Positions 33,440 through 43,979 of a stretch of 64,000 nt of DNA are shown in pieces. The stretch lies in contig NZ_CP054058.1 in NCBI RefSeq assembly GCF_003935895.2, positions 2,461,177-2,525,176 on the forward strand. Reading direction: 5' to 3'. The position numbers and the translations under genes were made by a program. The notes below the pieces were generated by a model. That model searched no databases. It saw only the letters and a program-made list of their open reading frames with translations, and had not been told where the DNA came from. Position 1 is the stretch's first letter. Each line of letters starts with the position of its first letter. The DNA comes from Scandinavium goeteborgense (GTDB taxonomy: Bacteria > Pseudomonadota > Gammaproteobacteria > Enterobacterales > Enterobacteriaceae).

Positions 33440-34489
33440 TTAAGCCGGTTTCTTATTGATGGTTTCTTTCAACTGACCGATAAGCTCACGGCGGAAATCG
33501 CCAAGCTTTGGTTTGTCGTTATCGATCCACGGCAGCGGGCGGCAGACTTCCATTGCTTTAATGCCCAGGCGCGCGGTCAGCAGACCAGCCCCGATCCCCT
33601 GCGCCGCACGGGCGGAAAGACGCGCGGCCAAATCCTGCGACATCCAGTCCATACCGACTTCGCGCACCAGTTCGCTGGCTCCAGCGAAGGCGATATTCAG
33701 CATCACCAGACGGAACAGGCGCAAGCGGCTGTAATAACCCAGCTCAATGCCGTACAGCATGGCGATGCGGTTGATCAGGCGCAGGTTGCGCCAGGCGATA
33801 AACGCCATATCCACCAGCGCCAGCGGACTGACGGCAATCATCAGCGTGGATTCTGCCGCCGAACGGCTGATTTCGCGCCGCGCCTGAGCATCGAGCACCG
33901 GCTGCACGAGATGGGCATACAACGTGACCACTTCCCGGTCGTTCTGCGTTTCGTGAATGGCAGCGTACCAGCGCTGGAGCGCCGGGTGCGATTTGTCGAT
34001 CCCGGCCTGTGCCGCCAGCTGTTCGCAGAACGCCCGACCTTTTCCGGTGCCGTGGCTGTGCAGCAGGTCGCGCGCTTCATCACGCTCTTCCGCCCGCTGA
34101 CGCAAACGCCATAAGCGTCGCCACTCAGTCGCCACGGACCCAACGCCCGCGCCGATAATCAGCGCCCCGGCCGCGTAGCCACCCAGCGCCACCCAGTCTT
34201 GCGTTTGCCAGGCGTGCATCGTCGACTGTACGCCCTGCGCCACCACGCTAATACCGAAAATACCCAGCCCTGCGGTTACCATCCGTCGCCACAGACTGCG
34301 TTTCGGGTGCAGCGCCGCTTCGACTACGGCTTCGGCCTGACCTTCGTCCTCCAGCGGATCGTCAATCACCGTCGGGGCAAAGTTCTCGGCCTGATTCTGT
34401 TCAAAGGTTTGAGCCCCACGCAGGTGCTCCGTTTTGTCCGCTTCCAGCGGCCCGGCGAAATCGATACGCGGTTTTAACGGTTCGCTCAT
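33440..34489 (-). CDS. ycjF: YcjF inner-membrane protein (DUF697)
   Basis: A 349-aa membrane protein (E. coli 353). A cytoplasmic N-terminus of about 65 residues precedes two helices ([18 protein letters not shown] and [19 protein letters not shown]) and a C-terminal DUF697-type region with [20 protein letters not shown]. Its start overlaps the ycjX stop by four bases (ATGA), so the two are translationally coupled. In several proteobacteria ycjXF is attached to psp genes and responds to heat shock or envelope stress; the molecular function is unknown. Confidence 0.93.
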   Translation of the reverse strand: MSEPLKPRIDFAGPLEADKTEHLRGAQTFEQNQAENFAPTVIDDPLEDEGQAEAVVEAALHPKRSLWRRMVTAGLGIFGISVVAQGVQSTMHAWQTQDWVALGGYAAGALIIGAGVGSVATEWRRLWRLRQRAEERDEARDLLHSHGTGKGRAFCEQLAAQAGIDKSHPALQRWYAAIHETQNDREVVTLYAHLVQPVLDAQARREISRSAAESTLMIAVSPLALVDMAFIAWRNLRLINRIAMLYGIELGYYSRLRLFRLVMLNIAFAGASELVREVGMDWMSQDLAARLSARAAQGIGAGLLTARLGIKAMEVCRPLPWIDNDKPKLGDFRRELIGQLKETINKKPA

Positions 34490-35883
34490 CGCAATTTATC
34501 TCCAATTAAAAACTCCAGGGCTGCATCAAGGCGAATGTGCGGCAGCGGTTTATCGACGTCCATCGTCTGCGGGCGAAACGCCTCGAACTGGAAGCCCTGC
34601 TGTTCCCAGAACGCCTGTCCCGGCAAACGGGCAGGCACTTCGCCGGGATACACCGTCAACGGTTCGCCATCGCTCAGGCGGTTGCCGCGCAGCGCGGGAA
34701 TTTTCTCGCCATTGACGTCAATCAGCCCGCTTTGCGTGGCCTGCACCGAAGCCAGCCCCAGACAGTCCATGCTGATGCCTTCAAAGGCCGCATTCTGCCA
34801 CGCATCCTGAATCAGCTGCTGCAACAGGGAAACCATGTTCGCATGCTGATCGACGGTAACGTGATCGGCTTTGGTGGCGGCAAACAGCAGTTTGTCGATG
34901 ACAGGGGAAAACAGACGACGAAACAGCGTGCGCTGCCCGTAATGGAAGCTTTGCATTAATTGCGTCAGCGCCAGACGCATGTCGTTGAACGCCTGCGGCC
35001 CGCTGTTCAGCGGCTGCAAACAATCGACCAGCACTATCTGGCGGTCAAAACGCAGGAAGTGATTTTTATAGAAGTCTTTAACCACGTGTTCGCAGTAATA
35101 GTCAAAACGCGCCCGCAGCATCCCGGCGTTGGTGTGTTTGTCGGCCTGCGCCAGTTTGGCCTCGCCTGTGGCATCCACATCCGGCCACGGGAAGAACTGT
35201 AAGGCCGGTGCGCCTGCCATTTCGCCCGGCAGTACAAAGCGCCCGGGCTGAATGAAGTGCAAACCTTCCTGTTTGCAGGCGTGCAGATAGTCGGTCCACG
35301 CCTGGCTGAGTTCTGCCAGACGGTTTTCGTCTGCCGGTGCCAGCGGGTCTAGCCCTTCGCAAAGCTGACGCCAGCGTGTAGACCACTCTGCTCGCTGCCC
35401 GGTCAGCAGGCCGGTCATCTGTCGCGACCAGCTCAGGTAGTCCTGTGCCAGCATCGGTAAATCCAGCAGCCATTCGCCCGGATAATCGACGATTTCCAGG
35501 TACAGCGTGGAGGTGTCTTTGAAGTGGCGAAGCAAGGAATCGTTAGAACGAAAACGCAGGGCCAGGCGAATCTCGCTCACGCCACGCGTCGGCGTTGGCC
35601 ACGTCGGCGGCGTGCCGTATAGCTGCGCCAGGCCTTCGTCGTAGGTAAAACGCGGGATCCCGTAGTCACGCTGCGGCACACGCTTCACGCCGAGCAACCG
35701 CTCCTCACGTACCGCACTCAGCAGCGGTAAACGCGCGCCTGCGTGCAGATTCAGCAGTTGATTCACCATAGCGGTGATAAACGCGGTTTTGCCGCTACGG
35801 CTAAGCCCGGTCACCGCCAGGCGCAGATGTCGGTCCACACCGCGATTGAGCAGCGCATTAAATTCGGTTTTGAGTCGCTTCAT
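34486..35883 (-). CDS. ycjX: YcjX P-loop NTPase (DUF463)
   Basis: A 465-aa predicted GTPase-like ATP/GTP-binding protein. The P-loop lies at the N-terminus ([20 protein letters not shown]) with a downstream [14 protein letters not shown] switch-like motif and [10 protein letters not shown], which resembles the G4 NKxD-type motif. I chose the second ATG (35883, MKRLK) to match E. coli; the ATG two codons earlier is equally possible. It partners with YcjF. E. coli ycjX belongs to the sigma-32 regulon by literature. It is divergent from ycjW. Confidence 0.93.
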   Translation of the reverse strand: MKRLKTEFNALLNRGVDRHLRLAVTGLSRSGKTAFITAMVNQLLNLHAGARLPLLSAVREERLLGVKRVPQRDYGIPRFTYDEGLAQLYGTPPTWPTPTRGVSEIRLALRFRSNDSLLRHFKDTSTLYLEIVDYPGEWLLDLPMLAQDYLSWSRQMTGLLTGQRAEWSTRWRQLCEGLDPLAPADENRLAELSQAWTDYLHACKQEGLHFIQPGRFVLPGEMAGAPALQFFPWPDVDATGEAKLAQADKHTNAGMLRARFDYYCEHVVKDFYKNHFLRFDRQIVLVDCLQPLNSGPQAFNDMRLALTQLMQSFHYGQRTLFRRLFSPVIDKLLFAATKADHVTVDQHANMVSLLQQLIQDAWQNAAFEGISMDCLGLASVQATQSGLIDVNGEKIPALRGNRLSDGEPLTVYPGEVPARLPGQAFWEQQGFQFEAFRPQTMDVDKPLPHIRLDAALEFLIGDKLR

Positions 35884-36034
35884 CGCCATCCCGTTTTGTC
35901 CGATTCTTGCTTATCCTTCAGGATACATGACATAAGGTCCCTGAAGAGAATTATCAACCGCACTTCGCTGTATTTCAGGCTTTTTCTCCAGTAAGATGCA
36001 TCTGATTGACTCTACGATGGAGCTCGACAGGTGT

Positions 36035-37045
36035 ATGTCACCGACCATATATGATATTGCCAGGGTTGCTGGCGTCTCAAAATCTACCGTCTCGCGAGTA
36101 CTGAATAATCAAACCAATATTTCGCCAGAGGCGCTGGAAAAAGTGCAGAAAGCGATTAAGGATCTTAATTATCAGCCAAATAAGCTTGCCCGGGCGCTAA
36201 CGTCTTCTGGGTTTGACGCTATTATGGTCATTTCTACTCGCTCAACGAAAACGACGGCAGGCAATCCTTTCTTTGCTGAAGTGCTTCACGCCATTACTTC
36301 CCGGGCGGAGGAAGAAGGCTTTGATGTGATATTACAAACGTCACGCAGCACTGAAGATGACCTGCTTAAATGCGAAAGCAAAATTCGGCAAAAGATGATC
36401 AAAGGGATCATTATGCTGAGCTCCCCGGCCGATGAATCCTTTTTCTCGCGCGTCGATGCGTATCAAATTCCGGTGGTGGTGATTGGGAAAGTTGAAGGGG
36501 ATTATCAGCACGTCTATTCCGTCGACACCGATAATTATCAGGACAGCATTGCACTGACCCATGCGCTTATTTCTCGTGGGCATAAAAATATCGCCTGCCT
36601 GCATGCCCCGCTGGATTATCACGTTTCCGTTGACCGCCTGGCGGGATATAAAGTGTGCCTCAGCCAGCACCATATTCCGCTGCGTGAAGAATGGGTCATT
36701 GATAGCGGTTATACCCATGAAACCGCGCTGGTCGCGGCGAAGTCGTTGCTGGCGATGGAACCGCGTCCGGATGCCGTTTTCGCCACCGACAGCATGAAGC
36801 TGTTAAGCCTGTACCGGGCCGCATTTGAAGCAGGCATTCAAATACCGCAACAGCTTGCCGTGGTTGGCTACAGTAACGAAACGCTGTCGTTCATTTTGTC
36901 TCCCGCGCCGGGCGGTATTGATGTGCCTACCTACGAACTGGGTCTAAAGAGCTGCGATCAGCTTTTCAAATGCCTCGCCGGTAAACCGGGTCCACGACGG
37001 GTTATCGTTTCTACCCATATTTCGCTGACCGACTCGCTGGCATAA
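36035..37045 (+). CDS. ycjW: LacI-family repressor YcjW
   Basis: A 336-aa LacI-type regulator. The N-terminal HTH ([28 protein letters not shown]) is followed by the hinge helix (NKLARALTS) and a periplasmic-binding-protein-like sensor domain. The start ATG at 36035 with AGGTG upstream gives the E. coli beginning MSPTIYD; 13 upstream in-frame codons are not needed. It probably represses the adjacent ycj cluster through the two identical sites at 39848-39865 and 49790-49807. Unlike the rest of the cluster it reads on the plus strand. E. coli YcjW has also been linked to control of hydrogen sulfide production. Confidence 0.93.
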   Translation: MSPTIYDIARVAGVSKSTVSRVLNNQTNISPEALEKVQKAIKDLNYQPNKLARALTSSGFDAIMVISTRSTKTTAGNPFFAEVLHAITSRAEEEGFDVILQTSRSTEDDLLKCESKIRQKMIKGIIMLSSPADESFFSRVDAYQIPVVVIGKVEGDYQHVYSVDTDNYQDSIALTHALISRGHKNIACLHAPLDYHVSVDRLAGYKVCLSQHHIPLREEWVIDSGYTHETALVAAKSLLAMEPRPDAVFATDSMKLLSLYRAAFEAGIQIPQQLAVVGYSNETLSFILSPAPGGIDVPTYELGLKSCDQLFKCLAGKPGPRRVIVSTHISLTDSLA

Positions 37046-37046
37046 A

Positions 37047-37067
37047 GCCGGAGGTTTGCCCTCCGGC
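37047..37067. terminator. Convergent hairpin ycjW/ompG
   Basis: GCCGGAGG (37047-37054), loop TTTGC, CCTCCGGC (37060-37067): a perfect 8-bp stem in the 31-bp gap between convergent stops. T runs are lacking on both sides, so termination strength is uncertain. Confidence 0.55.
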
Positions 37068-37076
37068 CACATGGCG

Positions 37077-37988
37077 TTAAAACGCGTAGTTGATGCCGAC
37101 ACCCGCATAATGGAAGCGATCGTCGTCGCCCTCATCGTGGTGTTCCCACTCGTAGGCATATTCAAGAGAAACCGAAACACCGTTATCGAAGTCGTGGGCG
37201 AATTGTAATCCAAGACGGTTGAAGTCATGGCCTTCGCGAGTCGGATCGTCCTGCCAGTCCCAGTTTGTCCAGCGGTCAAGACCGAGACGGGTATACGGCG
37301 TCAGTGTGGTGGAACCAAAAGAGATGGGGAGATAGGCACGAATTTCCTGGGTTGAAAACTCACCGTTATTCCGGCTCTTATCAAGGTTAAACCCGCGCTC
37401 CAGATAATAATTCGTCAGCAACGAGACCGTCTCTGTCAGCTTCCACGTAAACCCGGTTTCGGTTTCCACCCGGCTGTCAGCATACCCCGTTTGCTGTAGA
37501 TCGTTCACGAACTGATAGGCCGCCAGCCAACCGTTGAAATGCACGTCATCCGTCAGGCGTAAATTCCAGTCTGGCTGAAATTTATAACGCTGCATATTAG
37601 CGGTTCCCGCCTCTTTATTATGTTCATCTTTAAAGTGATAGCCATAATTACGAATACCGCCGGTCAGACCGAGAGTAAAGTCATCGCTATCCAGTACCTG
37701 ATAACGAACTTCCAGTTCAGGCCGATTAAAATAGGTCCCGCGTGTGCCAGAACTGTAATCGACCGGGCCTTCCTGATACATCGCTAGCGATATTTTCCAT
37801 GGCCCTGTGGAAGCATTGAACCACACCGACGGTTCGTATAACCCGTCCATATCATCGGCTTGCCCTTCAGTATTCTCGATTTCATACATCGCGCCAATAT
37901 TAAATTTCCAGCCGTCATTATTTTCTGCATAAGCTGTGAGAGTACACGCACCCAATAGCAGTGCGGCACACCGAGGTAGTGTGTTCAT
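37077..37988 (-). CDS. ompG: Monomeric outer-membrane porin OmpG
   Basis: A 303-aa porin (E. coli 301). Signal peptide ending TLTAYA, mature start ENNDGWKFNIGAMYEIEN, and C-terminal Phe (YAGVGINYAF). The beta-strand pattern and conserved segments (EGPVDYSSGTRGTYFNRPELEVRYQ, split here by strands, and YLERGFNLDKSRNNGEFSTQEIRAY) match the 14-strand monomeric OmpG barrel. OmpG passes mono- to trisaccharides. The ATG at 37988 has AGGA eight bases upstream; an ATG three codons earlier has none. Last gene of the ycj cluster. Confidence 0.93.
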   Translation of the reverse strand: MNTLPRCAALLLGACTLTAYAENNDGWKFNIGAMYEIENTEGQADDMDGLYEPSVWFNASTGPWKISLAMYQEGPVDYSSGTRGTYFNRPELEVRYQVLDSDDFTLGLTGGIRNYGYHFKDEHNKEAGTANMQRYKFQPDWNLRLTDDVHFNGWLAAYQFVNDLQQTGYADSRVETETGFTWKLTETVSLLTNYYLERGFNLDKSRNNGEFSTQEIRAYLPISFGSTTLTPYTRLGLDRWTNWDWQDDPTREGHDFNRLGLQFAHDFDNGVSVSLEYAYEWEHHDEGDDDRFHYAGVGINYAF

Positions 37989-38061
37989 AATATTCATCCT
38001 GAAAAATTAACAACGTAGAGATAATGGGAGGAATGACATCCTCCCTGCTTTTTAATTTCTG

Positions 38062-39147
38062 TTATTCGCGGATGGCTCGCTCACTTTCAATATCAAAGAA
38101 ATGACTTTTCGCCATATCGAATGACAACACAATATTATCGCCGGCGAAATAATCACTGGTCGACGGGGCGCGAACCACCAGTTCATGCCCACCAATGGTG
38201 ATATACAGCATAAATTCCGCACCGGTTAATTCCGCCACGCTAATCCGCGCCGCGACCGGTATAGTCGACTCCGCGCCAGTGACGATATCTTCCGGGCGAA
38301 TGCCTAACACAATCGCTTTACGCTGATAGCCCGCCGCGTTGAGCACTGCCATCTTGTCCGGCGGGATCGGCAAGCGCAGGGTTTCGGTGACGAAATCATT
38401 GCCGTCGATGGCGCCACGGATAAAGTTCATCGCCGGAGAGCCAATAAACCCGGCGACAAACATGTTTGCGGGCTGGTTGTAGACCTGCTTCGGCGCCCCC
38501 ACCTGCTGCACGATACCGTCTTTCATAATCACTATCCGTGTCGCCATTGTCATGGCTTCGGTCTGATCGTGCGTGACGTAAATCATGGTGGTATTGAGCT
38601 TCTGATGCAGTTTGCAGATTTCAGCCCGCATCTGCACGCGCAGCTTGGCATCGAGGTTCGACAGCGGTTCATCCATCAAAAACACCCCCGCTTCACGCAC
38701 AATTGCCCGCCCGAGTGCCACGCGCTGGCGCTGGCCGCCTGACAACGCGCTCGGTTTGCGCTTCAGATACTCACGCAAACCCAGGATTTGGGCCGCCCAG
38801 CTGACACGTTCTTCAATGACCTCCGGCGCAATTTTTTGCATCTTGAGACCAAAGGCCATGTTGTCATACACCGTCATGTGCGGATAGAGCGCGTAGTTCT
38901 GGAAAACCATCGCGATATTGCGCGACTTCGCCGGAACATCGTTCATTCGTACGCCGTCGATCATTAACTCGCCATGGCTGATCGCCTCCAGCCCGGCAAT
39001 CATTCTCAGAGTGGTTGATTTACCACAGCCGGACGGCCCGACCAGAACGATGAACTCTTTGTCTTCAATGTCGAGATTGAAATCCTTCACCACGTGCACG
39101 TGGTTGTCGTAAATCTTCTGAATATGTTGCAGTGATAATTGAGCCAT
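38062..39147 (-). CDS. ycjV: Sugar ABC importer ATPase YcjV (intact)
   Basis: A 361-aa MalK/UgpC-type ATPase. It shows Walker A GPSGCGKST, signature LSGGQRQR, Walker B VFLMDEPLSNLDAK, the His switch in YVTHDQTEA, and a C-terminal TOBE regulatory domain (LGIRPEDI onward). It energises the YcjO/YcjP permease for substrate delivered by YcjN. In E. coli K-12 this gene is broken and annotated as a pseudogene; here the frame is complete. It follows ycjU by four bases. Confidence 0.94.
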   Translation of the reverse strand: MAQLSLQHIQKIYDNHVHVVKDFNLDIEDKEFIVLVGPSGCGKSTTLRMIAGLEAISHGELMIDGVRMNDVPAKSRNIAMVFQNYALYPHMTVYDNMAFGLKMQKIAPEVIEERVSWAAQILGLREYLKRKPSALSGGQRQRVALGRAIVREAGVFLMDEPLSNLDAKLRVQMRAEICKLHQKLNTTMIYVTHDQTEAMTMATRIVIMKDGIVQQVGAPKQVYNQPANMFVAGFIGSPAMNFIRGAIDGNDFVTETLRLPIPPDKMAVLNAAGYQRKAIVLGIRPEDIVTGAESTIPVAARISVAELTGAEFMLYITIGGHELVVRAPSTSDYFAGDNIVLSFDMAKSHFFDIESERAIRE

Positions 39148-39151
39148 GGGT

Positions 39152-39838
39152 TTATTCCTTTACAGGTGCAGGAGCTGGATGGAGGCGTTGCCAGTACGCA
39201 TCCAACCGATGCCAGTTCAGTTCCCGTGTGGACGGTAATAACAGCCCCGCCCCCATCAAATCTTCGCCAATGCCGACTGATGCCATGCCGCTCGCGTTAA
39301 TCGCCTGGATCCCGGCCAGGGAATCCTCTATCCCGATAGCGTGGCGCGCTGCCACGCCTAATCCCCGGCAGGCCAGCAGGAAAATTTCCGGGTCGGGCTT
39401 GGAATGCACGATACGCGAGGCATCTGCGCAATAGTCAAAGAGGTGCGAAATTCCCAGCGCATTCAGAATAACCGGAGCATTGAGTGACACCGAGGCCAGC
39501 CCGATGCGTATTCCCCTGCCACGTAGCGCCTGCAAAAGCGCAGTGATGCCTGGCAAAATCGACTCAGGGGTGAGCGACGCCAGCGTGGCGACGTAACGGT
39601 TGTTTTTACGCGCGCACAGCTCCTCGCAGTCGGCGGGGGAAAAGTACGCCGCTTTACCGCCGTGTTGCAAAATTCGCTGCAACGACGCCATTCGGCTGAT
39701 GCCCTTCAGCTGCTCGTTGAACGTTTCGTCAATGCTGATCCCAATTTCCTTCGCCACATCGCGCCAGGCGACGTAATGCAAATGCGCCGTGTCGGTCACT
39801 ACCCCGTCAAGATCGAAGATAACGGCATCCAGTTTCAT
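39152..39838 (-). CDS. ycjU: Beta-phosphoglucomutase YcjU
   Basis: A 228-aa HAD-superfamily enzyme converting beta-D-glucose 1-phosphate to glucose 6-phosphate through glucose 1,6-bisphosphate. The nucleophile Asp9 and acid/base Asp11 are in [12 protein letters not shown] helical cap domain follows. The later loop residues lie in [10 protein letters not shown], the HSKPDPEIF lysine and [11 protein letters not shown]. It uses the beta-glucose 1-phosphate released by kojibiose phosphorylase YcjT, whose stop it overlaps (ATGA). Confidence 0.95.
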   Translation of the reverse strand: MKLDAVIFDLDGVVTDTAHLHYVAWRDVAKEIGISIDETFNEQLKGISRMASLQRILQHGGKAAYFSPADCEELCARKNNRYVATLASLTPESILPGITALLQALRGRGIRIGLASVSLNAPVILNALGISHLFDYCADASRIVHSKPDPEIFLLACRGLGVAARHAIGIEDSLAGIQAINASGMASVGIGEDLMGAGLLLPSTRELNWHRLDAYWQRLHPAPAPVKE

Positions 39839-42120
39839 TCGGTCTTCTCCATGGTAGCGGTCCCAATTTGAGTGCTAAAAAAATCAGACTGCGGATAGCG
39901 CTGCTGCCCATTCAGACAAATTTCGCGGCCCCACAGCCACAGACGAATTTCTGCGCTGGTGTTCAGGGTGACCGCTTCCGACGTAATATCCAGGGTCAGG
40001 CTCGCGCCCTGCCAGCGAACCGGCACGCATAGCCGCTGCCATTTCGCCGGGAGTGCCGGGGCCAGATGCAGTTCACCATTGCAAATAGTTAGCCCGGCAA
40101 AGCCTTGTACGGCCCCCAGCCAGATAGCCCCCGTCGCTGCGGCATGAATCCCGTCGTCGCTGCTGTGCGGCTCGTCGCCCAAATCGATTTGCGTCCCGTC
40201 TCGCCATAGGCGATACCCTTCCTCTACGCGGCCACAGCGCGCGCTGACGATGCCGTGAATGGCTTTACTGAGCGAGGAATCGTGGATGGTTCGTGGCTCG
40301 TAGTACGCCAGATTCGCCAGGCATTCGGCGTCAGAAAAACGATCCGGTAGCATGTAATTCAGCATCACCACATCGGCCTGTTTAAGGATTTGCATCTCGT
40401 TGACTTCCGCCCGCGAGTAGTCGAGCAAAATGGTCTGCTTCCCGGCGTGGGCTTTATATTTGCTGAGATTAATGGTCGGCTTTTGCATGAACGTATCGTC
40501 CTGCGCCAGCACGCCCTGCGCATCTGCGTCAGGTAGCCACAGACGTTGCAGAAAATCGGCGGCTCTGGCGGCAAACACCGGCTGGAGTTCGCCAAACTGC
40601 GGGATAAAATGCAGCGCCTGTGACACGTTGTGCCAGGCCATATAGTTGGTGAAAGCGTTGTTATTGACGTGCTCGGTGTATTCATCCGGACCGATAACAT
40701 CGTGCAACTCCAACCGCCCGTTGGCCTCCACCGCTCTGCTCATCCAGAACATCGCCGTTTCGGTCAATAAGCTGACCCCTTCGGTGCGCATGAACGCCTC
40801 ATCATGGGTAGCGTGCCAGTAGTTCACCACCGCCCAGGCGATATCCGCGACCAGATGATGTTCCGCCTGTGCGGAGGCGATTTTCTGCCGCAGGCCGGTG
40901 CGGATATTGATGGCGGCAAATTCCGGCGTTTCTTCCTCGCCGCTGCGCGCGCTCTCCCACGGGAACAGCGCCCCGTGCCAGCCATTGCGTCGGGCTTTTG
41001 CCCGCGCACCGGGCAGATTCAGGTAACGGTAGCGCAATAACGACCGTGCGGTGGAGGGCTCGGTCAGCAGATGATAAGGGAGTAAAAAGACTTCGGTATC
41101 CCAGAACACATGCCCTTTGTAGCCTTCCCCCGTCAGCCCTTTGGCCGCAATACTACTGCGTTCGTCATGCAGTGGCGTCATGGCCGCCAGATGATAATGG
41201 GCAAAATCGAGGGCGACCTGATCGGCCGCGGTGCCGGACTCTACGACGACCCGACGCGCCTGCCAGCCTTTCAGCCACTCCGCTCGCGAAGCGGCCAGCA
41301 GCGCGTCGTAGCCCTGCGCGGCACACCTCTGCACATCATTCAGACAGCGTCGGCTAAAGCTCTCCAGAGATAAGGTTTCACGCCCGCGCTGCACTATCCA
41401 GCTGACTTTCTCGAGCGTGACACTGTCACCCGCCTTCAGGCACAGCGCACTGTTTTGCATCAGGCGGCGATTCTTCGCCGCAAAGCAGCTTTCCGCGCCC
41501 TGGCTCAACTGAATGCTACTGGTGATCACCACTTCAGCATCCGCCGACTGTGTCGCCCACGCGCCCTGCAAAACCTGCTGACCAAAGACCCGCAGCGAAA
41601 GCTCATCCAGATGCTGACGACCACTGTTGGTTTGAGTCCCATCAATGCCGGTGGAAAATTCGAGGTTTACATCTTCGTCCAGCGCGGTCACGGTGAATTG
41701 CATCGCCAACAGCGGCAACTGCGCCATTGAGGTGAAACGGCGACTGGCAATGCGCACACGTGGGCCAGAAGGAGAGCGCCAGATTAAATCCCGCCGAAGT
41801 TCGCCGTCGCTGAAATCCAGCTCGCGATTCCAGCTTTCGGTCTCGCCGCTCAGAAGCGTAAAAGGTGCCCCATTTACCTCAAGCTGAATGCCGACCACGT
41901 CAGGCAGATTAATCAGTTCATTCGTTTCGCCACGTCCGGCACAGTGATACAGCCCGGCGAGATACAGGCCGCGCACCTGCTGGGTGTAGTCCTCTTCATG
42001 GCTGGCGCGCACGCCCATATAGCCGTTCGCGCTGGACATCAGCGAGGCGTATTTATTCAGGCTGTGCGGGCTGAAAGCCGGATCGTTCAACGTGGAAATG
42101 TTCAGCATATCGTCACCCAT
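39835..42120 (-). CDS. ycjT: Kojibiose phosphorylase YcjT (GH65)
   Basis: A 761-aa inverting GH65 phosphorylase; E. coli YcjT (755 aa) cleaves kojibiose (alpha-1,2) with phosphate to glucose and beta-glucose 1-phosphate. The general acid Glu is in [16 protein letters not shown] near residue 477. Phosphate-binding residues are near [10 protein letters not shown] and the [13 protein letters not shown] segment. The cytoplasmic catalytic (alpha/alpha)6 barrel is preceded by a beta-sandwich. The last codons (encoding IGTATME) contain the second copy of the putative YcjW operator. The start overlaps the ycjS stop; an ATG four codons later (42108) is possible. Confidence 0.94.
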   Translation of the reverse strand: MGDDMLNISTLNDPAFSPHSLNKYASLMSSANGYMGVRASHEEDYTQQVRGLYLAGLYHCAGRGETNELINLPDVVGIQLEVNGAPFTLLSGETESWNRELDFSDGELRRDLIWRSPSGPRVRIASRRFTSMAQLPLLAMQFTVTALDEDVNLEFSTGIDGTQTNSGRQHLDELSLRVFGQQVLQGAWATQSADAEVVITSSIQLSQGAESCFAAKNRRLMQNSALCLKAGDSVTLEKVSWIVQRGRETLSLESFSRRCLNDVQRCAAQGYDALLAASRAEWLKGWQARRVVVESGTAADQVALDFAHYHLAAMTPLHDERSSIAAKGLTGEGYKGHVFWDTEVFLLPYHLLTEPSTARSLLRYRYLNLPGARAKARRNGWHGALFPWESARSGEEETPEFAAINIRTGLRQKIASAQAEHHLVADIAWAVVNYWHATHDEAFMRTEGVSLLTETAMFWMSRAVEANGRLELHDVIGPDEYTEHVNNNAFTNYMAWHNVSQALHFIPQFGELQPVFAARAADFLQRLWLPDADAQGVLAQDDTFMQKPTINLSKYKAHAGKQTILLDYSRAEVNEMQILKQADVVMLNYMLPDRFSDAECLANLAYYEPRTIHDSSLSKAIHGIVSARCGRVEEGYRLWRDGTQIDLGDEPHSSDDGIHAAATGAIWLGAVQGFAGLTICNGELHLAPALPAKWQRLCVPVRWQGASLTLDITSEAVTLNTSAEIRLWLWGREICLNGQQRYPQSDFFSTQIGTATMEKTE
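39848..39865. promoter_or_regulatory. Putative YcjW operator, intragenic copy (end of ycjT / front of ycjU)
   Basis: TCCATGGTAGCGGTCCCA, identical over 18 bp to the site at 49790-49807. The inner TGGTAGCGGTCCCA is a LacI-type imperfect palindrome with a central CG (10 of 14 positions symmetric). Two identical copies in a cluster with one LacI-family regulator support the assignment. A site 10 kb from the first could allow looping or control of ycjU downward. Confidence 0.7.
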
Positions 42121-43160
42121 TCGCCCTTTTCCGCAGACTCATACAACGCCGCGACCAGTTGCTGAATAATGAAGCCCTGTTCACCGTCGGCAATCGTGAC
42201 CGGCTCGCCCTGCACATGACGCACGAACGCGTCCATACTGCGAAAATGGCGATTGTCGTCTGCCTGATCGCGCTGGTATAGCGTGTTGAGTTCGCCATTC
42301 ACATCGTTATAAACATGCGCCGGGAACAGCGTGGCCCCGGCTTTATCCCCGCAAAAGGTGACGTTCATCCGTGACTGCTCGGTGATGTTCAGCACAAAGG
42401 AGGTCTCGATCCGCAGCAGGCTACCATTTTCGAACTCAATGGTGCCAAACAGAGCATCTTCAACGGTGTACTGCGTCGGGTCCCATTCGCCAAACTGACC
42501 GCTGCTTTTCACGGTACCGAGCTTCTCGAAACTGTGGGCCATGACGCGTCGCACCGCGGGAAAAACCAGCACATACATCGCGGCGTCCAGCATATGAATG
42601 CCGATATCGATCAGCGGCCCACCGCCCTGCATGGCTTTATTGGTAAACACGCCCCAGCCCGGAACGCCGCTGCGTCGCAGGGCGGTGGCGGTGGTGAAAT
42701 ACACTTCGCCCAATGCGCCCGTCTGCACCTGCTCGCGCAAAAGCTGGGCGTCGAGGGAGAAGCGATGATGAAAATCATACGCCAGCACTTTGCCCTGTTG
42801 ACGCGCCATCGCGCGCATCTGGTTAGCCTGCTGCGGCGTCATCGCCGGAGGCTTCTCACACATCACGTGACAGCCCGCTTCCAGAGCAGCTAAAACATGC
42901 TCAAAATGAAAGCGGTTCGGCGAGCAGACACTCACAACGTCAGGCTGCACTTCCTGCAACATCAGCCGTACGTCGTCATAGCTGCCTGCAATCTCAAATT
43001 TCGCCGCAAACGCCTGCGCTTGTTCCAGGCGGCTGTCACAGACAGCCACCATCTGGAGGTCACACCGCGTGGCGTAGTATGTAGCATGGACTTTGTCCGC
43101 CACCTGCCCCGCGCCGATGATGGCGACGCGCAACGGGACGACAGCTGTAGCATTGTTCAC
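42102..43160 (-). CDS. ycjS: Glycoside 3-dehydrogenase YcjS
   Basis: A 352-aa Gfo/Idh/MocA-family NAD-dependent oxidoreductase (E. coli 351). The N-terminal Rossmann motif is VAIIGAGQVADKVH, with the family EKP motif in CEKPPAMTPQQ and the catalytic GGGPLIDIGIHMLD region. In E. coli YcjS acts on D-glucosides at C3 in a pathway with YcjQ and YcjR. The GTG at 43160 has GAGAGGA seven bases upstream and fits the E. coli length; the upstream GTG at 43178 overlaps ycjR and lacks such a site. Confidence 0.9.
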   Translation of the reverse strand: MNNATAVVPLRVAIIGAGQVADKVHATYYATRCDLQMVAVCDSRLEQAQAFAAKFEIAGSYDDVRLMLQEVQPDVVSVCSPNRFHFEHVLAALEAGCHVMCEKPPAMTPQQANQMRAMARQQGKVLAYDFHHRFSLDAQLLREQVQTGALGEVYFTTATALRRSGVPGWGVFTNKAMQGGGPLIDIGIHMLDAAMYVLVFPAVRRVMAHSFEKLGTVKSSGQFGEWDPTQYTVEDALFGTIEFENGSLLRIETSFVLNITEQSRMNVTFCGDKAGATLFPAHVYNDVNGELNTLYQRDQADDNRHFRSMDAFVRHVQGEPVTIADGEQGFIIQQLVAALYESAEKGEWVTIC

Positions 43161-43171
43161 GCGATGTCCTC

Positions 43172-43960
43172 TCAGCACTCACGCAGGTAAACGAGGGAAT
43201 CCTGATACGCTTTTGCCAGGTCGGCAGCACGCACGCGGCATTCATACACGACAAACCCGGAATAATTGTCTTCTCGCAACTGGTCAAACAGCGCGGCGAA
43301 ATTCAGGCTGCCGCTCCCCGGCTGATAACGGTGGTTATCGGCGATATGCACATGGCCGAGCAGATCGCGGTTCGCGTGCAGTGCACCCGCAATATCGTCC
43401 TCTTCAATGTTCATGTGATAGAAATCGCCAATGATTTGCGTATGTTTGAGCTGATTGTCGCTCATATAGCCGCGGGCATCCGCCAGGGTGTTGATCATGT
43501 GATCCTGATAGCGATTCAACGGTTCAAGCAGAACGGTCGTCCCGGTACGGCCTGCGACCTCGTCCAGGAAACGCAGCGAATCGCTGACCGCTTTTCGATC
43601 GCCATCGAGGCTGCGCGGCGAGGTCATCGGCGGCAGACGGAAGGTGAACATTCCCCATGCAGCAGGAACCACGATGCCTTTACTGCCCACTTCCGCCAAT
43701 GCTTCAAGAATGCGGGCGATTTGCTGTAATCCATTAAGACGACGCTCTTCGATAAAATCCCCGATCCAGCCGTCATAACCACCACAGGCGGTGGTCACTG
43801 GCAGCCCGGTTTCTTTGATGGCCGCTTTCACTTCGTCCAGATTATTCACCAACAAACGACCGTCGATTTCATAGCCGTCAAAGCCCATCGCTTTGATGTA
43901 GCGGAATTTCTCCAGAATATTTTCCGGGAAGAAGGCCTGATTCTGCGTTGCGATTTTCAT
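43172..43960 (-). CDS. ycjR: 3-keto-glycoside epimerase YcjR
   Basis: A 262-aa TIM-barrel protein of the xylose isomerase-like/AP endonuclease 2 family, identical in length to E. coli YcjR. Metal ligands are expected at the Glu in TVLLEPLNRY, Asp/His in IIGDFYHMNIEE, His in HVHIADN and Glu in VVYECR. E. coli YcjR epimerises C4 of the 3-keto-guloside to the 3-keto-glucoside, linking YcjQ and YcjS. Downstream of ycjQ by 19 bp. Confidence 0.93.
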   Translation of the reverse strand: MKIATQNQAFFPENILEKFRYIKAMGFDGYEIDGRLLVNNLDEVKAAIKETGLPVTTACGGYDGWIGDFIEERRLNGLQQIARILEALAEVGSKGIVVPAAWGMFTFRLPPMTSPRSLDGDRKAVSDSLRFLDEVAGRTGTTVLLEPLNRYQDHMINTLADARGYMSDNQLKHTQIIGDFYHMNIEEDDIAGALHANRDLLGHVHIADNHRYQPGSGSLNFAALFDQLREDNYSGFVVYECRVRAADLAKAYQDSLVYLREC

Positions 43961-43979
43961 GATGTTGCTTTCCTTGCGC